From Streptosporangium canum (GTDB lineage: Bacteria > Actinomycetota > Actinomycetes > Streptosporangiales > Streptosporangiaceae), in the NCBI RefSeq assembly GCF_900113865.1, contig NZ_FOQY01000006.1, forward strand, positions 1-64,000: a stretch of DNA of 64,000 bases, in the 5' to 3' direction. The position numbers and the translations under genes are program-made. The notes beneath the pieces are model-generated. The model did no database searches. It was not told where the DNA came from and saw only the letters and a list, made by a program, of their open reading frames with translations. This document shows, piece after piece, positions 52,389 through 61,246 of this stretch (its first letter is position 1; each line of letters starts with the position of its first letter).

Positions 52389-52815
52389 ATGACCACTCGT
52401 GTGCAGGCTCCGGCGGCTCCTGGTCCATCAGAGGACTACGCGGCGCGTTTTGATGATCTGTTCTCGCATGTGGGGCAGCGGTGCGGGTTGCGCGAGTATC
52501 TGGCCGGGCTGCTGCTGCCGCGCGAGCGCAACAAGACGCTGACCTGCCTGGCCGGGGCCGAACCCACGACAGGGATCAACGACCCGGCGGTGCAGCGGAT
52601 GCAGTACTTCCTGTCGGAATCGGTGTGGGACCCCGAGGCCGTCAACGAACGACGACTGACGTTGCTGCGTGCCGATCCGGTGGTTGCGCCGCACCCGGGC
52701 GGGGTGCTGGTGATCGACGACAGCGGCGACCGCAAGGAAAGCCACGCCACCGATCACGTGTCCCGCTAATGGCTGGGCCGGCTCCGTAAGACCGACAGCG
52801 GCATCGCCCGCGGTG
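52389..52815 (+). pseudogene. IS701-family transposase 5' fragment
   Basis: The first about 126 residues of an IS701-type DDE transposase are intact: YAARFDDLFSHVGQRCGLRE, then YLAGLLLPRERNKTLTCLAG, and the first catalytic Asp in GVLVIDDSGDRKESHATDHV. A stop codon at 52767 then interrupts the conserved S-R-Q-W-L-G (read SR-stop-WLG). Homology continues for about 15 residues (LRKTDSGIAR) before it ends at about 52815, where carbamoyltransferase sequence begins shortly afterwards. The transposase is therefore truncated and mutated. Confidence 0.82.
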
Positions 52816-52833
52816 ACCGCGTTATGAGCCGAT

Positions 52834-53574
52834 GAACGGCTGTGGAACAGCGCATTGCGCTCTCTCCCGATATTCCGTGATGTGTGGGTGCCGCCGTTTC
52901 CCAATGACTTCGGGTCGGCGATCGGTGGGGCGGCTCTGGCCATGATTCAGCATGCAGGGTTCCAGCCGATCGAGTGGCATGCCCGCCTCGGGCCAGCCCT
53001 GCCGTCCACCACACGGATGAAGGACGGCTGGTCGGCGGTCGAATGCACTCCAGCCCAACTCGCTCGCCTCCTGCACGAATCCGGAGAGCCCGTGATCGTC
53101 TTCCACGGTCGGGCTGAGCTCGGGCCGAGGGCTCTCGGTGGACGCAGCATTCTGGCTGCTCCGACCTCAGTCGGCATGAAGGACAGGCTCAACCAGATCA
53201 AGGGCCGTGAGCCGCACCGTCCATTTGCCCCTATCTGTCTCGTCGATGAGGCTCCGGCGATCTTCGCGCCGGGGACCCCGGATCCGTACATGCTCTTTGA
53301 CCACGATGTCCGGGCTGAATGGGTTAGCCGCATCCCCGCGGTCACCCGCCTTGACGGAATCGCCAGACTCCAGACAGTATGTCAGGGCGACGATCCGTTT
53401 CTCGCCGCGGTCCTGGCGGAGTACCACTGGCTCAGCGGGGTGCCGGCGCTGTGCAACACCAGCGCCAACCTCAACGGCCGCGGTTTCTTTCCGAACGTGG
53501 AGTCCGCGATGGCATGGGGCGAAGTGGATCGGATCTGGGGCGAGGGTGTGCTCTACCAGCGTGTCCACGACTGA
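52834..53574 (+). pseudogene. NodU/CmcH-type carbamoyltransferase, N-terminally truncated at an IS701 junction
   Basis: From about 52834 the frame reads ERLWNSAL and VWVPPFPNDFGSAIGGAALA, and on through FHGRAELGPRALGGRSILA and DRLNQIKGREPHRPFAPICL to the terminus. These are all hallmarks of the C-terminal Carbam_trans_C domain of O-/N-carbamoyltransferases. Full-length enzymes have about 550 residues, and the N-terminal Kae1-like domain is missing. A TTG at 52855 could start a 239-residue protein, but it would lack the ATP/carbamoyl-phosphate domain. The sequence starts within about 20 bases of the end of IS701 homology, so the insertion sequence plausibly removed the 5' part. Confidence 0.8.
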
Positions 53575-53614
53575 CCGGGGAGGCCGCCGACCGGCAGGAA
53601 GAACTGGTGAGGCC

Positions 53615-54379
53615 GTGACCGCGGTGCGAGACGCACTCGCCAAAGCACAGGTTCTCGTCGAGGCGTTACCATGGCTGAAACGGTTCCACGGCAGGATCGT
53701 GGTCATCAAGGTGGCCGACCCGACTCTGGCTGACGAAGGACTGAAGAGGGCGTTCACCCAGGATGTCGTTTTCCTTCGGCACGCCGGACTCAAACCAGTC
53801 GTTGTGCACGGCAGCGGACCGCACGTCGGTATACAGCTCCACGCGATGCGGTCCTCCGTCCGCTGTCCCGCGGACGTGGTCCGGACGGCCGCCGCGGGAC
53901 TGGCACAGCGTGACCTCGTTCAGTTGCTGAACACCTACGGTCCTCTAGCTGTCGGTGTGAGAGGCGAAGACGGGCACATCGTGCTCGCATCCACCGGGAC
54001 GGTCGGGGAGATAGAGGACCGGCTCTTCCGCACACTGCTTAATGACGGCCGGATCCCCGTGATCTCGAATTGTGTACGCGGCATGGACGGTCTCGCCCAC
54101 CTCGTCGACGGGGATACCACTGCCTCCCTTATAGCGGCCGGATTACAGGCAGAGGCGCTGATTCTACTGACCGACCCGGCTGAGGGCACCGCATATGACG
54201 CAGGATGGCTCACGCCGGAGAGCCGGATCGTGTCGCCCTCCAGGCCGAGCGGCGGCACGGCGATTACGATGGAAGCCTGCGCGCGGGCACTGCGGTCCGG
54301 GGTTTCCCTGGCGCGGGTGCTCGACTGCGAGGTGCCCCACACGCTGCTCCAGCAGTTCCATCTTCCGACACCGTATTGA
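53615..54379 (+). CDS. Acetylglutamate-kinase-family protein (ArgB paralogue) with altered active site
   Basis: The GTG at 53615 gives 254 residues, close to full length for the amino-acid kinase fold. Landmarks align with ArgB: VVIKVADP (canonical IKYGGNA, Lys kept, glycines lost), VVVHGSGPH (canonical HGGGPQ), VDGDTTASLIAAGLQA (canonical N-A-D-T) and GGTAITMEACARAL (canonical GGM-x-x-K-M-E, Lys replaced by Thr). This divergence of a glutamate/ATP-site lysine makes housekeeping arginine synthesis unlikely and suggests either a secondary-metabolite amino-acid kinase or decay. It follows the carbamoyltransferase remnant by 40 bases in the same direction. Confidence 0.75.
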   Translation: MTAVRDALAKAQVLVEALPWLKRFHGRIVVIKVADPTLADEGLKRAFTQDVVFLRHAGLKPVVVHGSGPHVGIQLHAMRSSVRCPADVVRTAAAGLAQRDLVQLLNTYGPLAVGVRGEDGHIVLASTGTVGEIEDRLFRTLLNDGRIPVISNCVRGMDGLAHLVDGDTTASLIAAGLQAEALILLTDPAEGTAYDAGWLTPESRIVSPSRPSGGTAITMEACARALRSGVSLARVLDCEVPHTLLQQFHLPTPY

Positions 54380-54489
54380 ACGGCCTTGCCGGATCGCGGA
54401 GCACGGAGATGATTCCACCTGGAAACGGCGTGCGGACGATGGTGACCGACCTGGTTCACCGGCCCGCCACCACCAAAGCCATAGGCCGG

Positions 54490-54902
54490 TCAGTGCACTC
54501 CCTCGTCCCCGGGACCACGCTTGGCCGCCATCCGCATCCTGGCAACCGCGCCCCGCTCGTTCCAGGTACGGCGAAGCTCGGCTCGCAGCCGGGCGTCGGT
54601 GCGGGCGAGGATGTGCTGGTTTTCCCGCTGCAGTTTGCGGTAGCCGGCCGGTCGCGTTCTTCCAGTGTGCCGTTTTCGACGGCGGACAGAACGGCACAGC
54701 CCGGTTCGGAATCGAGTGCGCAGTCGTGGAAGCGACACTCCTCGGCCAATTTTTCGATCTCCGAAAAGACATGGGGGATGCCGGTATCGGCACCCCCCAG
54801 ACCGACACCGCGAATACCGGGAGTGTCGATGATGCACCCTCCCTGAGGCAGAGGGAGAAGCTCGCGGGTGGTGGTGTACCGCTGCGGGTGCCGAAAATTC
54901 AT
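54490..54902 (-). pseudogene. rsgA: rsgA (ribosome small subunit GTPase) C-terminal fragment with a frameshift
   Basis: The minus strand encodes TTRELLPLPQGGCIIDTPGI and a zinc-type segment ECRFHDCALDSEPGCAVLSA, both hallmarks of RsgA. Then the frame shifts, and the terminal helix YRKLQRENQHILARTDARLR continues in another frame to a stop near 54490. The N-terminal OB-fold and most of the GTPase domain are missing. It cannot be functional; an intact copy is presumably elsewhere. Confidence 0.85.
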
Positions 54903-54989
54903 CCGTGCAGGTCAAGGCGTTGATTGATGATCACGTGCTCCGTGCCTTGGAGTCACGGAGCCTACGCCGCTGCGGCATGATGATTCGTC

Positions 54990-56091
54990 GTGCTGCTGCG
55001 CTTGGTCTACCTCACCGCGACGGTCATCTTCGCGTTCCTGCGGCTGCTGCCGAAGAGTGATCGCGACAAGGAGATCGAGGTCCTGGTGCTGTGGCGCCAG
55101 CTGACGATCCTGCGGCGCCAGGTGGCCAAGCCGGCCTTCACTCCAAGCGACCGCTTCTGCTCGCCGGGTTGTTCTGCCGCCTGTCGAGAGACAGGTTCCG
55201 GCACCTCACACTGCTGGTGCGCCCGGAGACCATCCTGCGTTGGCATCGCGACCTGCTCAGACGCCGCCACGCCGTGACCTGCACGCCCCGGCGGCGAGGG
55301 CATCCGCGCACCATCTCCTCCATCTGCTTGCTGGTGCTGCGCCTGGCTCGGGAGAATCCCTCCTGGGGGTACCGGCGTATCCACAGCGAGCTGGCCGCGC
55401 CCGGTACCGTGGTCGCCGCCTCCACCGTGTGGGAGGTCAAGGTTCACGGCATCGATCCGTCGCCTGAACGCCAGCACACCGCCCGGGCCGGCTTTCTGCG
55501 CAGCCAGGCGGACGCCCTGCTGGCGTGCGACTTCTTCGAGGTCCGCACCTTGACCGGGGCACGGCTGTACGTCTCGGCCATCATCCAGCATGCCACCCGG
55601 CGGGTGAGATCCTCGAGGTCACCGCGCATCCCGCGGGGCAGTGGGTTGTCCGGTTCGGCCGGAACCTCGTCACGGACCTGCAGAAGGCGGGCAGCACCGT
55701 CGGATTCCTCATCCGCGGCCGCGACGCGAAGTTCGTCGCGGCCTTCGAAGTGCTGGCCGATGCCGGGATCAGGGTCGTCACGACTGGTATCCGGATAACC
55801 CGAATGAACGCGATCACGGAGCGCTGGATCCAGACCTGTAGGCGCGAACTGCTGGACCGCACGTTGATCTGGAACCAGCGCCACCTGCTGTATGCCCTGC
55901 GCGAGTTCGGGATGTCCTACACCGGTCATCATCGGCCGCACCGAGCCCTCCGCCAGACTGCTCCGCTTCGATCGCTGCCCGGCCAGTGCGCCGACCGAGC
56001 CCCCGGATCACCCGGCTCGACGTTCGCCGGCATAGTCGACCCGGTAGCGCCCCCTGGGAGCACCAGCATGCGCCCTGACCTGGACGAATGA
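54990..56091 (+). pseudogene. Integrase-core (rve) transposase gene broken by two frameshifts
   Basis: Three consecutive frames join into one transposase. Part 1, from the GTG at 54990: DRDKEIEVLVLWRQLTILRR. Part 2, about 55145-55605: LLVRPETILRWHRDLLRRRH and ACDFFEVRTLTGARLYV (first catalytic Asp). Part 3, about 55605-56091: FLIRGRDAKF (second Asp), MNAITERWIQTCRRELLDR (Glu) and HHRPHRAL. The shifts fall near 55145 and 55605. All DDE residues are present, but no single frame encodes the protein, so it is inactive unless frameshifting occurs. It marks the left border of the NRPS cluster. Confidence 0.85.
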
Positions 56092-56209
56092 ATCTTCGGC
56101 AGCTGCGACGCCGGCGAGGTCGGCTCGGTGGAGTCCTGCGCGAGTACTCACATTCCGCTTGAGCTGCATGGATGTGGTTTTCGGCAGGCACAGGTCCGGG
56201 CCTGAGCGG

Positions 56210-59200
56210 TCAGGAGGCCAGGCGCAGCTCCGGGTCGCCGCCCTCGGCGTACGCGATGATCCGCGCGAGGACGGTGTCACGGAGCCTGCGGACGTCGGCT
56301 GCGGGGTACCGCGCCGCGTCGAACAGCGTGAGCAGCAGCAGGTCGTCACCGCGCTCCTCGATCTCGGTGACCACCGCCTTGTGCGGCGGCCCGATCGGCC
56401 CCGGGTGGTACGGCTCGATCCGCGCGTCGCCGAGCCGGATCGACAGCTGCCGGCCCACCCCGACCTCGACCCAGCTCGCCGTGCGCGGCCTGCCGAACGC
56501 CTCCGGGGTCAGCGCGCGCACCAAGTGGTGCATGCTGAGCTGCCCGTTGGCCTCGGACCGGTACGCGCTCTCGGCCGCCACCCGCACGGCATCGGAGAGG
56601 CGCTCGCAGCCGGTGTAGTCGGCGTGGTGGATGACCAGCTGCGCGAACCAGCCGACGGCGCCGCAGTCGCGGGCCGAGCTTCGGTTGGCGTGCGGCACCA
56701 CGCTGGTGATGACCGGGTCGCCGGTGACCTCAACGACCGCGGTCTGCACACAGGCCATCACCAGGGCGAAGACGGTGTGCCGCCGATCCCGGCAGCGGGC
56801 CTGCAGAAGCTCGACGAGCGGCGCGGTGAGCAGGTGCTCCAAGCGGCCGGGGACACCCGGCGTGCCGGGCGAAAGGTCCTGCTCGAAGGGCAGTTCGGTG
56901 TGCGCGGGCAGGCCCTCGATGCCGACCTCGCGACGCCAGAAGTCGACGATCCGGGCACCGCCGGGACCGGCCGCGAGGGCCTCCTGCCGCTGGACGTACT
57001 CGTGGTAGGCCCAGTTCTCGGTCACCTCGGCGGGCTCGTCGTACTGGGCGGCGAGCTGGTGGTTGAGGACGTCGATCGACCACTCGTCGGTGGCCAGGTG
57101 GTCGGTGGCCAGGACGAAGACGTGGTGGTCATCGCCGACCCGGATCAGGCGCGGCCGGATCCGCAGTGTCTCCTCCGGGGTGAACGGCTCGTCGAACAGC
57201 TCGCCGACTCGGTCGGCCAGCTCCTCATCGGCCGCGTCACTGCCCCAGGCCGGGTCGGCTTCCAGCTCCTCGACCGGCACCACGATCTCGGGGACGGGGT
57301 GCACCCGGGAGATCCAGCCGTCGCCGTCGCGCTCGAACGATGAGCGCAGCATGGGATGGGTGGCGACCAGGGCGCGGAGCGCGGCGGACAGCCGGGGTAC
57401 GTCGATCGGCCCGCGCACCCGGTAGGCGGTCGAGAGGTTGAACGGGCGTGGTTCCAGGCCGCGTGCGATGAGGGCGCTCATCCGTTCCAGGGCCGCCGCC
57501 ACCTGCAGCGCGACCGGTGCCCGGTCGGGGGAGATGGCGGAGGCGGCGGCGTCGCCGTCGTCGGTCCGGGCGGCGTCCGCAACGATCTTGCGAAGGTCGG
57601 CGAGGCCGTACGCGTGGCGCAGCACCTCGGCGGCGCCGATCCGCACGCCGAGACCTTCCTCGATCTCGACGGCGAGCTGGGCTGCGGTGAGGCTGGTGCC
57701 TCCGGCCGCGAAGAAGTCGCCGTCGGACCCGGTGTTCCCGACCAGTCGTCGCCAGATCGCGCCGACCGGGTCGTCCCCGTCCGCGTCGCCGGTCGCCACC
57801 GGGACGAGCGCGAGGGCGGCGGCCCGATCGAGCGAGCCGTCGGGGCGCCGCGGCAACTCCGGGACGACGACGATCTCCTGGGGAACCATCGCGGTCGGCA
57901 GGACGGCGCGCAGGGCCGAACGCACGGTCTCGGCGTCGGTGTCCGCCGACTCCATCGCGGCGGCCAGGCGGCGGTCATCCGCGAGCCCGGCCACCACGTC
58001 GACCACCCCCGGCACGCCGCGCGCGGCGTTCTCCACCTCGGACGGCACGACGCGCACCCCGCCCACCTTGATCTGGTCGTCGAGCCGTCCGCCGTGCAGG
58101 AGGGCGCCGTCCGCCCGCGTGCTCACCCGGTCGCCCGTGCGGTACCAGGTGACTCCGTCGCGGACGGTCAGCCGAGCCGCGAAGGCGTCGCCGGAGCCCA
58201 GGTAGCCCAGCGCCAGGCAGCCGGCCAGCCACAGCTCGTGGCCGCCGGACGGCACTCGCTCAAGGCGGGTGCGCACGTGCGGCAACGGAAAACCGATCGG
58301 GAGGCTCTCCGCATGGTCGGTCGGGTCGGACGCGTCGAAGATCAGGTCGGTGATGGTGGTCTCGGTCGTCCCGTACGCGTTCAACAGCCGCTGCCCCGGT
58401 GCGGAGAGCGACCACCAGCGGCGTGCGTCGGCGATCCGGGCCGGTTCCGAGCCGACCACGACCAAGCGCAGACTCGGTGGGACCCGTTCGCCGCGTGTCT
58501 CCCGTTCGCGCAGCCAGGCCGCCCACGAGCTGGACGGCAGGTTGGCGACCGTCACGTCGTGCGCCCGCAGGGTCGCATCGAGGTCCGGCAGCCGGGTGGC
58601 CGGTTCATCCGGCGCGACCAGGCAGGCCCCTACGGCCAGGGCGGGCAGGATCTCCTCGAGGGCGACGTCGAAGGCCGGGGACGCGAACATGAGCACTCGG
58701 TCGTCCGGGGTCAGCGCGAACGCATCGGCGATGGCCGCGACGTGCTTCGACAGCGGTTCGTCGCCGCCGATCACACCCTTCGGCTCGCCGGTGCTGCCGG
58801 AGGTGAAGAGGATGTACGCCGCGTCGTCGCCGGCCGGATCGCCACCGGCCGCGGGGTTGATCGTCGGCTCGCCGTTCGCGTCGTGCCGTACCACGGCACC
58901 CGCGCCGACCCGCGCGATCAGCTGTTCCCGGCGCGCTGGGGGAGTGGTCGACGGGTCCAGCGGGAGCACGACCAGGCCGGCCTCGAGGATGGCGAGCAGA
59001 GTCGGCACCCAGCCGTCGCCGCAGAGCGCCTCGACGGCGACTGCGGTGCCGGGGGCGAGGTCCTGCGCGCGCAGCAACTCAGCCCGCCGGTCCACCTCGG
59101 CGGCTAGCTGCGCGTACGTCCGGCTTCGGCCCTTTCCGATGAGGGCCGGCGCCCCGGGACGCTCCGCAGCGTGCTGGCGGAACGCGTGCGTCAGCGACCG

Positions 59201-59221
59201 GCGAGCAGTGGTCGGGTTCAT
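56210..59221 (-). CDS. Nonribosomal peptide synthetase, single A-T-C module
   Basis: The ATG at 59221 gives 1003 residues. The adenylation domain (about 1-475) has A3 YILFTSGSTGEPKGV (136-150), an A4 region AFDVALEEI with Asp-185 (the amino-group contact), A5 NAYGTTETTI, A7 WYRTGDR and A8 GRLDDQIKVGGVRVVPSEVE. In A10 (LPRRPDGSLDR) the catalytic Lys is Ser-463. The thiolation domain has GGTSL with Ser-510 for phosphopantetheine. The terminal condensation domain (about 590-1003) has TDHLATDEW (706-714) where H-H-x-x-x-D-G is usual: the second His and the Asp are kept. It overlaps the thioesterase stop by ATGA. The order A-T-C is unusual. The terminal C domain may accept an amine from another enzyme or release the product. 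Confidence 0.93.
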   Translation of the reverse strand: MNPTTARRSLTHAFRQHAAERPGAPALIGKGRSRTYAQLAAEVDRRAELLRAQDLAPGTAVAVEALCGDGWVPTLLAILEAGLVVLPLDPSTTPPARREQLIARVGAGAVVRHDANGEPTINPAAGGDPAGDDAAYILFTSGSTGEPKGVIGGDEPLSKHVAAIADAFALTPDDRVLMFASPAFDVALEEILPALAVGACLVAPDEPATRLPDLDATLRAHDVTVANLPSSSWAAWLRERETRGERVPPSLRLVVVGSEPARIADARRWWSLSAPGQRLLNAYGTTETTITDLIFDASDPTDHAESLPIGFPLPHVRTRLERVPSGGHELWLAGCLALGYLGSGDAFAARLTVRDGVTWYRTGDRVSTRADGALLHGGRLDDQIKVGGVRVVPSEVENAARGVPGVVDVVAGLADDRRLAAAMESADTDAETVRSALRAVLPTAMVPQEIVVVPELPRRPDGSLDRAAALALVPVATGDADGDDPVGAIWRRLVGNTGSDGDFFAAGGTSLTAAQLAVEIEEGLGVRIGAAEVLRHAYGLADLRKIVADAARTDDGDAAASAISPDRAPVALQVAAALERMSALIARGLEPRPFNLSTAYRVRGPIDVPRLSAALRALVATHPMLRSSFERDGDGWISRVHPVPEIVVPVEELEADPAWGSDAADEELADRVGELFDEPFTPEETLRIRPRLIRVGDDHHVFVLATDHLATDEWSIDVLNHQLAAQYDEPAEVTENWAYHEYVQRQEALAAGPGGARIVDFWRREVGIEGLPAHTELPFEQDLSPGTPGVPGRLEHLLTAPLVELLQARCRDRRHTVFALVMACVQTAVVEVTGDPVITSVVPHANRSSARDCGAVGWFAQLVIHHADYTGCERLSDAVRVAAESAYRSEANGQLSMHHLVRALTPEAFGRPRTASWVEVGVGRQLSIRLGDARIEPYHPGPIGPPHKAVVTEIEERGDDLLLLTLFDAARYPAADVRRLRDTVLARIIAYAEGGDPELRLAS

Positions 59222-59982
59222 GAAACCTCCTGGTCTGTCCGCGCGCGGTCGAGCGCCCGCGCGACTACAGTGACGAGTTCGGACGGGTCGGGGCGGAAGA
59301 AGAAGTGGCCGCCCGCCATCGTGTGCATGGTGAAACCGTCCACACCGCACTCCTGCTGCCAAGCCGCAGCGTCCTCGGTGGTGCAGCCAGCGTCGGCGTC
59401 GCCGTGCACCACCGTGACCGGCACCGGCAGCGGGGGTGCGGGCCGGTGGCGCCAGCGTTCGGCCACCGCGAAATCAGCCCGCAGCGTCGGCATGATCAGC
59501 CGCATGAGTTCGTCGTTCTCCAGCACGGCGGGCGGGGTGGCGTCGATGACGCGCAGAGCCGTGATGAACTCGTCGTCGTTCATCCGGTGCAGATCCATGT
59601 GCCGGACCCGCCAGGGCGCCGGGTAGGACACGGCGACGAAGTGGCGCAGTCCCTGGTGAGCGTCGGCCCGCATCAACGCGCGGGCCAGTTCGAACGCGAT
59701 CAACGCACCCATCGAGATGCCGAGTAGCGCGTACGGCTCGTCGGTCGGCAGGTGGCCCTCGACGAGCAACCCGGCGACGAGATCGTCGAGGTCGGACGGC
59801 ATCGGTTCGAAGATGCGTTCCCGGCGGCCCGGCAGCGGCACCGCGAGCGGCTCCAACCAGGACGGGGTCAGCGCCGACCAACCCCGGAAGACGTCGGCCG
59901 AGCCCCCGGCGTACGGGAAGCAGAGCAGTTTCAAGGCCGCCGCCTGGCGGCCGCGAGCGGCATTGACCGAGATCGATACCAT
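59218..59982 (-). CDS. Type II thioesterase (NRPS editing type)
   Basis: This 254-residue alpha/beta hydrolase begins KLLCFPYAGGSADVFRGWS, typical of the GrsT/TEII group. The nucleophile elbow is LGISMGALIAFELA (about 91-104; Ser kept, Ile for the usual His). The acid is in VVHGDADAGC and the catalytic His in MAGGHFFF (about 225-232). TEII enzymes remove wrongly loaded or stalled acyl groups from carrier domains. The stop overlaps the NRPS start, so the two are translationally coupled. Confidence 0.92.
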   Translation of the reverse strand: MVSISVNAARGRQAAALKLLCFPYAGGSADVFRGWSALTPSWLEPLAVPLPGRRERIFEPMPSDLDDLVAGLLVEGHLPTDEPYALLGISMGALIAFELARALMRADAHQGLRHFVAVSYPAPWRVRHMDLHRMNDDEFITALRVIDATPPAVLENDELMRLIMPTLRADFAVAERWRHRPAPPLPVPVTVVHGDADAGCTTEDAAAWQQECGVDGFTMHTMAGGHFFFRPDPSELVTVVARALDRARTDQEVS

Positions 59983-59996
59983 GCTAGCCTGCCCGG

Positions 59997-61238
59997 GTGA
60001 GTGCGCTTCGTGGTCTCGGATCGCTCCGGAAGGTCATGCCCCCCACATCCATCCCGCGGCCGCTCGTCATAGGCGGTTTCGCCGAATCGGTGGGGATGGG
60101 CCTTTTCATCTCGATCAGTGCACTGTACTTCAACCGCGTGGTCGGGCTCACCCCCACCGAGGTGGGCTTCGGGCTCGGTGCGGCCGGGATCGTCGGCATC
60201 GCGGGAGGCGTGCCGCTCGGCTATCTGAGCGACCGCTTTCGCCCGCGGTTCATCTTGGTCGCGGCCCTGGTCGTGCAGGCCGTCGGCACCTGTCTGTACC
60301 TCGCCGCGCAGAACTTCTGGAGCTTCCTGGCGGTCGCGATGACGGTGGTCGTCGGCGAGCGGACGTCGGCCGCCGCGCGGTCCACGATCATCGCCGGAGT
60401 GCTGCCGCGCACCGAACGGGTGGGCGCCCGTGCCTACCTGCGCGCCATGGGCAATGTCGGCGTCTCGGCCGGTGTGGTGGCCGCGGCGGTCGCGCTCGCG
60501 TTCGACACCCGGCTGGCGTACTCGATCGTCATCGTGATCAACGGCGCCACGCTGGCCGTGTCCGCGCTTGTGTCCTGGCGGCTGCCCGACCCCGAGGTGC
60601 GGCCCCGGGCCGAGCGCGGTCCCGCGCTGCCGGTGCTGCGCGACGTCCGGTACGCGCTGGCGGCCGGCCTCGCCGGGCTGATGAGCACCCACTACGCCAT
60701 CATCGAGGTAGCCCTGCCGCTGTGGGTGAGCGCCCATACGAAGGCGCCGGTGGCCGTAGTGCCGCTGCTCATCCTGAGCAACACGGTCCTGGTCATAGCC
60801 TTGCAGGTGTGGATGAGCAAAGGCGTCGACACCCCGCGGCGGGGCTCCTGGGCGCTGATCCGGGCCGGCCTGCTGTTTCTGGTCACCAGCCTGGCGCTGG
60901 CCTGGTCGGGCGACGTGACCGCGGTCGTGGCCATCGTGCTGCTGGCGGCCGGGATGCTGGCGTACACCCTGGGCGAGATACTGCACGCGTCCGGGTCCTG
61001 GGCGCTCTCCTTCGAGCTGGCCCCGGCCGACAAGCAGGGGCAGTACCAAGGCATGTTCGGCGCGCTCGGCTCGGGGGGAACCATGCTCGGCCCGCTGCTG
61101 GTCACCTCCACGGCGCTGACGTTCGGCGGGGCGGGCTGGATCGCGCTCGGCGTACTGCTCGCTCTGGCCGGGCTCCTGACCTGGCCGGTCGCCTCCGGGC
61201 ACCATGAGCAACCGGCACCGAAGACGGTCGACGTCTGA
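59997..61238 (+). CDS. MFS transporter, likely product exporter
   Basis: This is about 413 residues from the GTG at 59997, or 400 from an ATG at 60036. Twelve membrane helices are predicted. The MFS loop 2-3 signature is GYLSDRFRPRFILVAALVV (about 73-91). Only 14 bases separate this GTG from the divergent thioesterase ATG, so one of the starts is probably downstream or both mRNAs are leaderless. As the only transporter of the cluster it is the likely self-resistance exporter. Its 3' end converges on the formamidase gene with an 8-base gap. Confidence 0.88.
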   Translation: MSALRGLGSLRKVMPPTSIPRPLVIGGFAESVGMGLFISISALYFNRVVGLTPTEVGFGLGAAGIVGIAGGVPLGYLSDRFRPRFILVAALVVQAVGTCLYLAAQNFWSFLAVAMTVVVGERTSAAARSTIIAGVLPRTERVGARAYLRAMGNVGVSAGVVAAAVALAFDTRLAYSIVIVINGATLAVSALVSWRLPDPEVRPRAERGPALPVLRDVRYALAAGLAGLMSTHYAIIEVALPLWVSAHTKAPVAVVPLLILSNTVLVIALQVWMSKGVDTPRRGSWALIRAGLLFLVTSLALAWSGDVTAVVAIVLLAAGMLAYTLGEILHASGSWALSFELAPADKQGQYQGMFGALGSGGTMLGPLLVTSTALTFGGAGWIALGVLLALAGLLTWPVASGHHEQPAPKTVDV

Positions 61239-61246
61239 GCGGCGGG

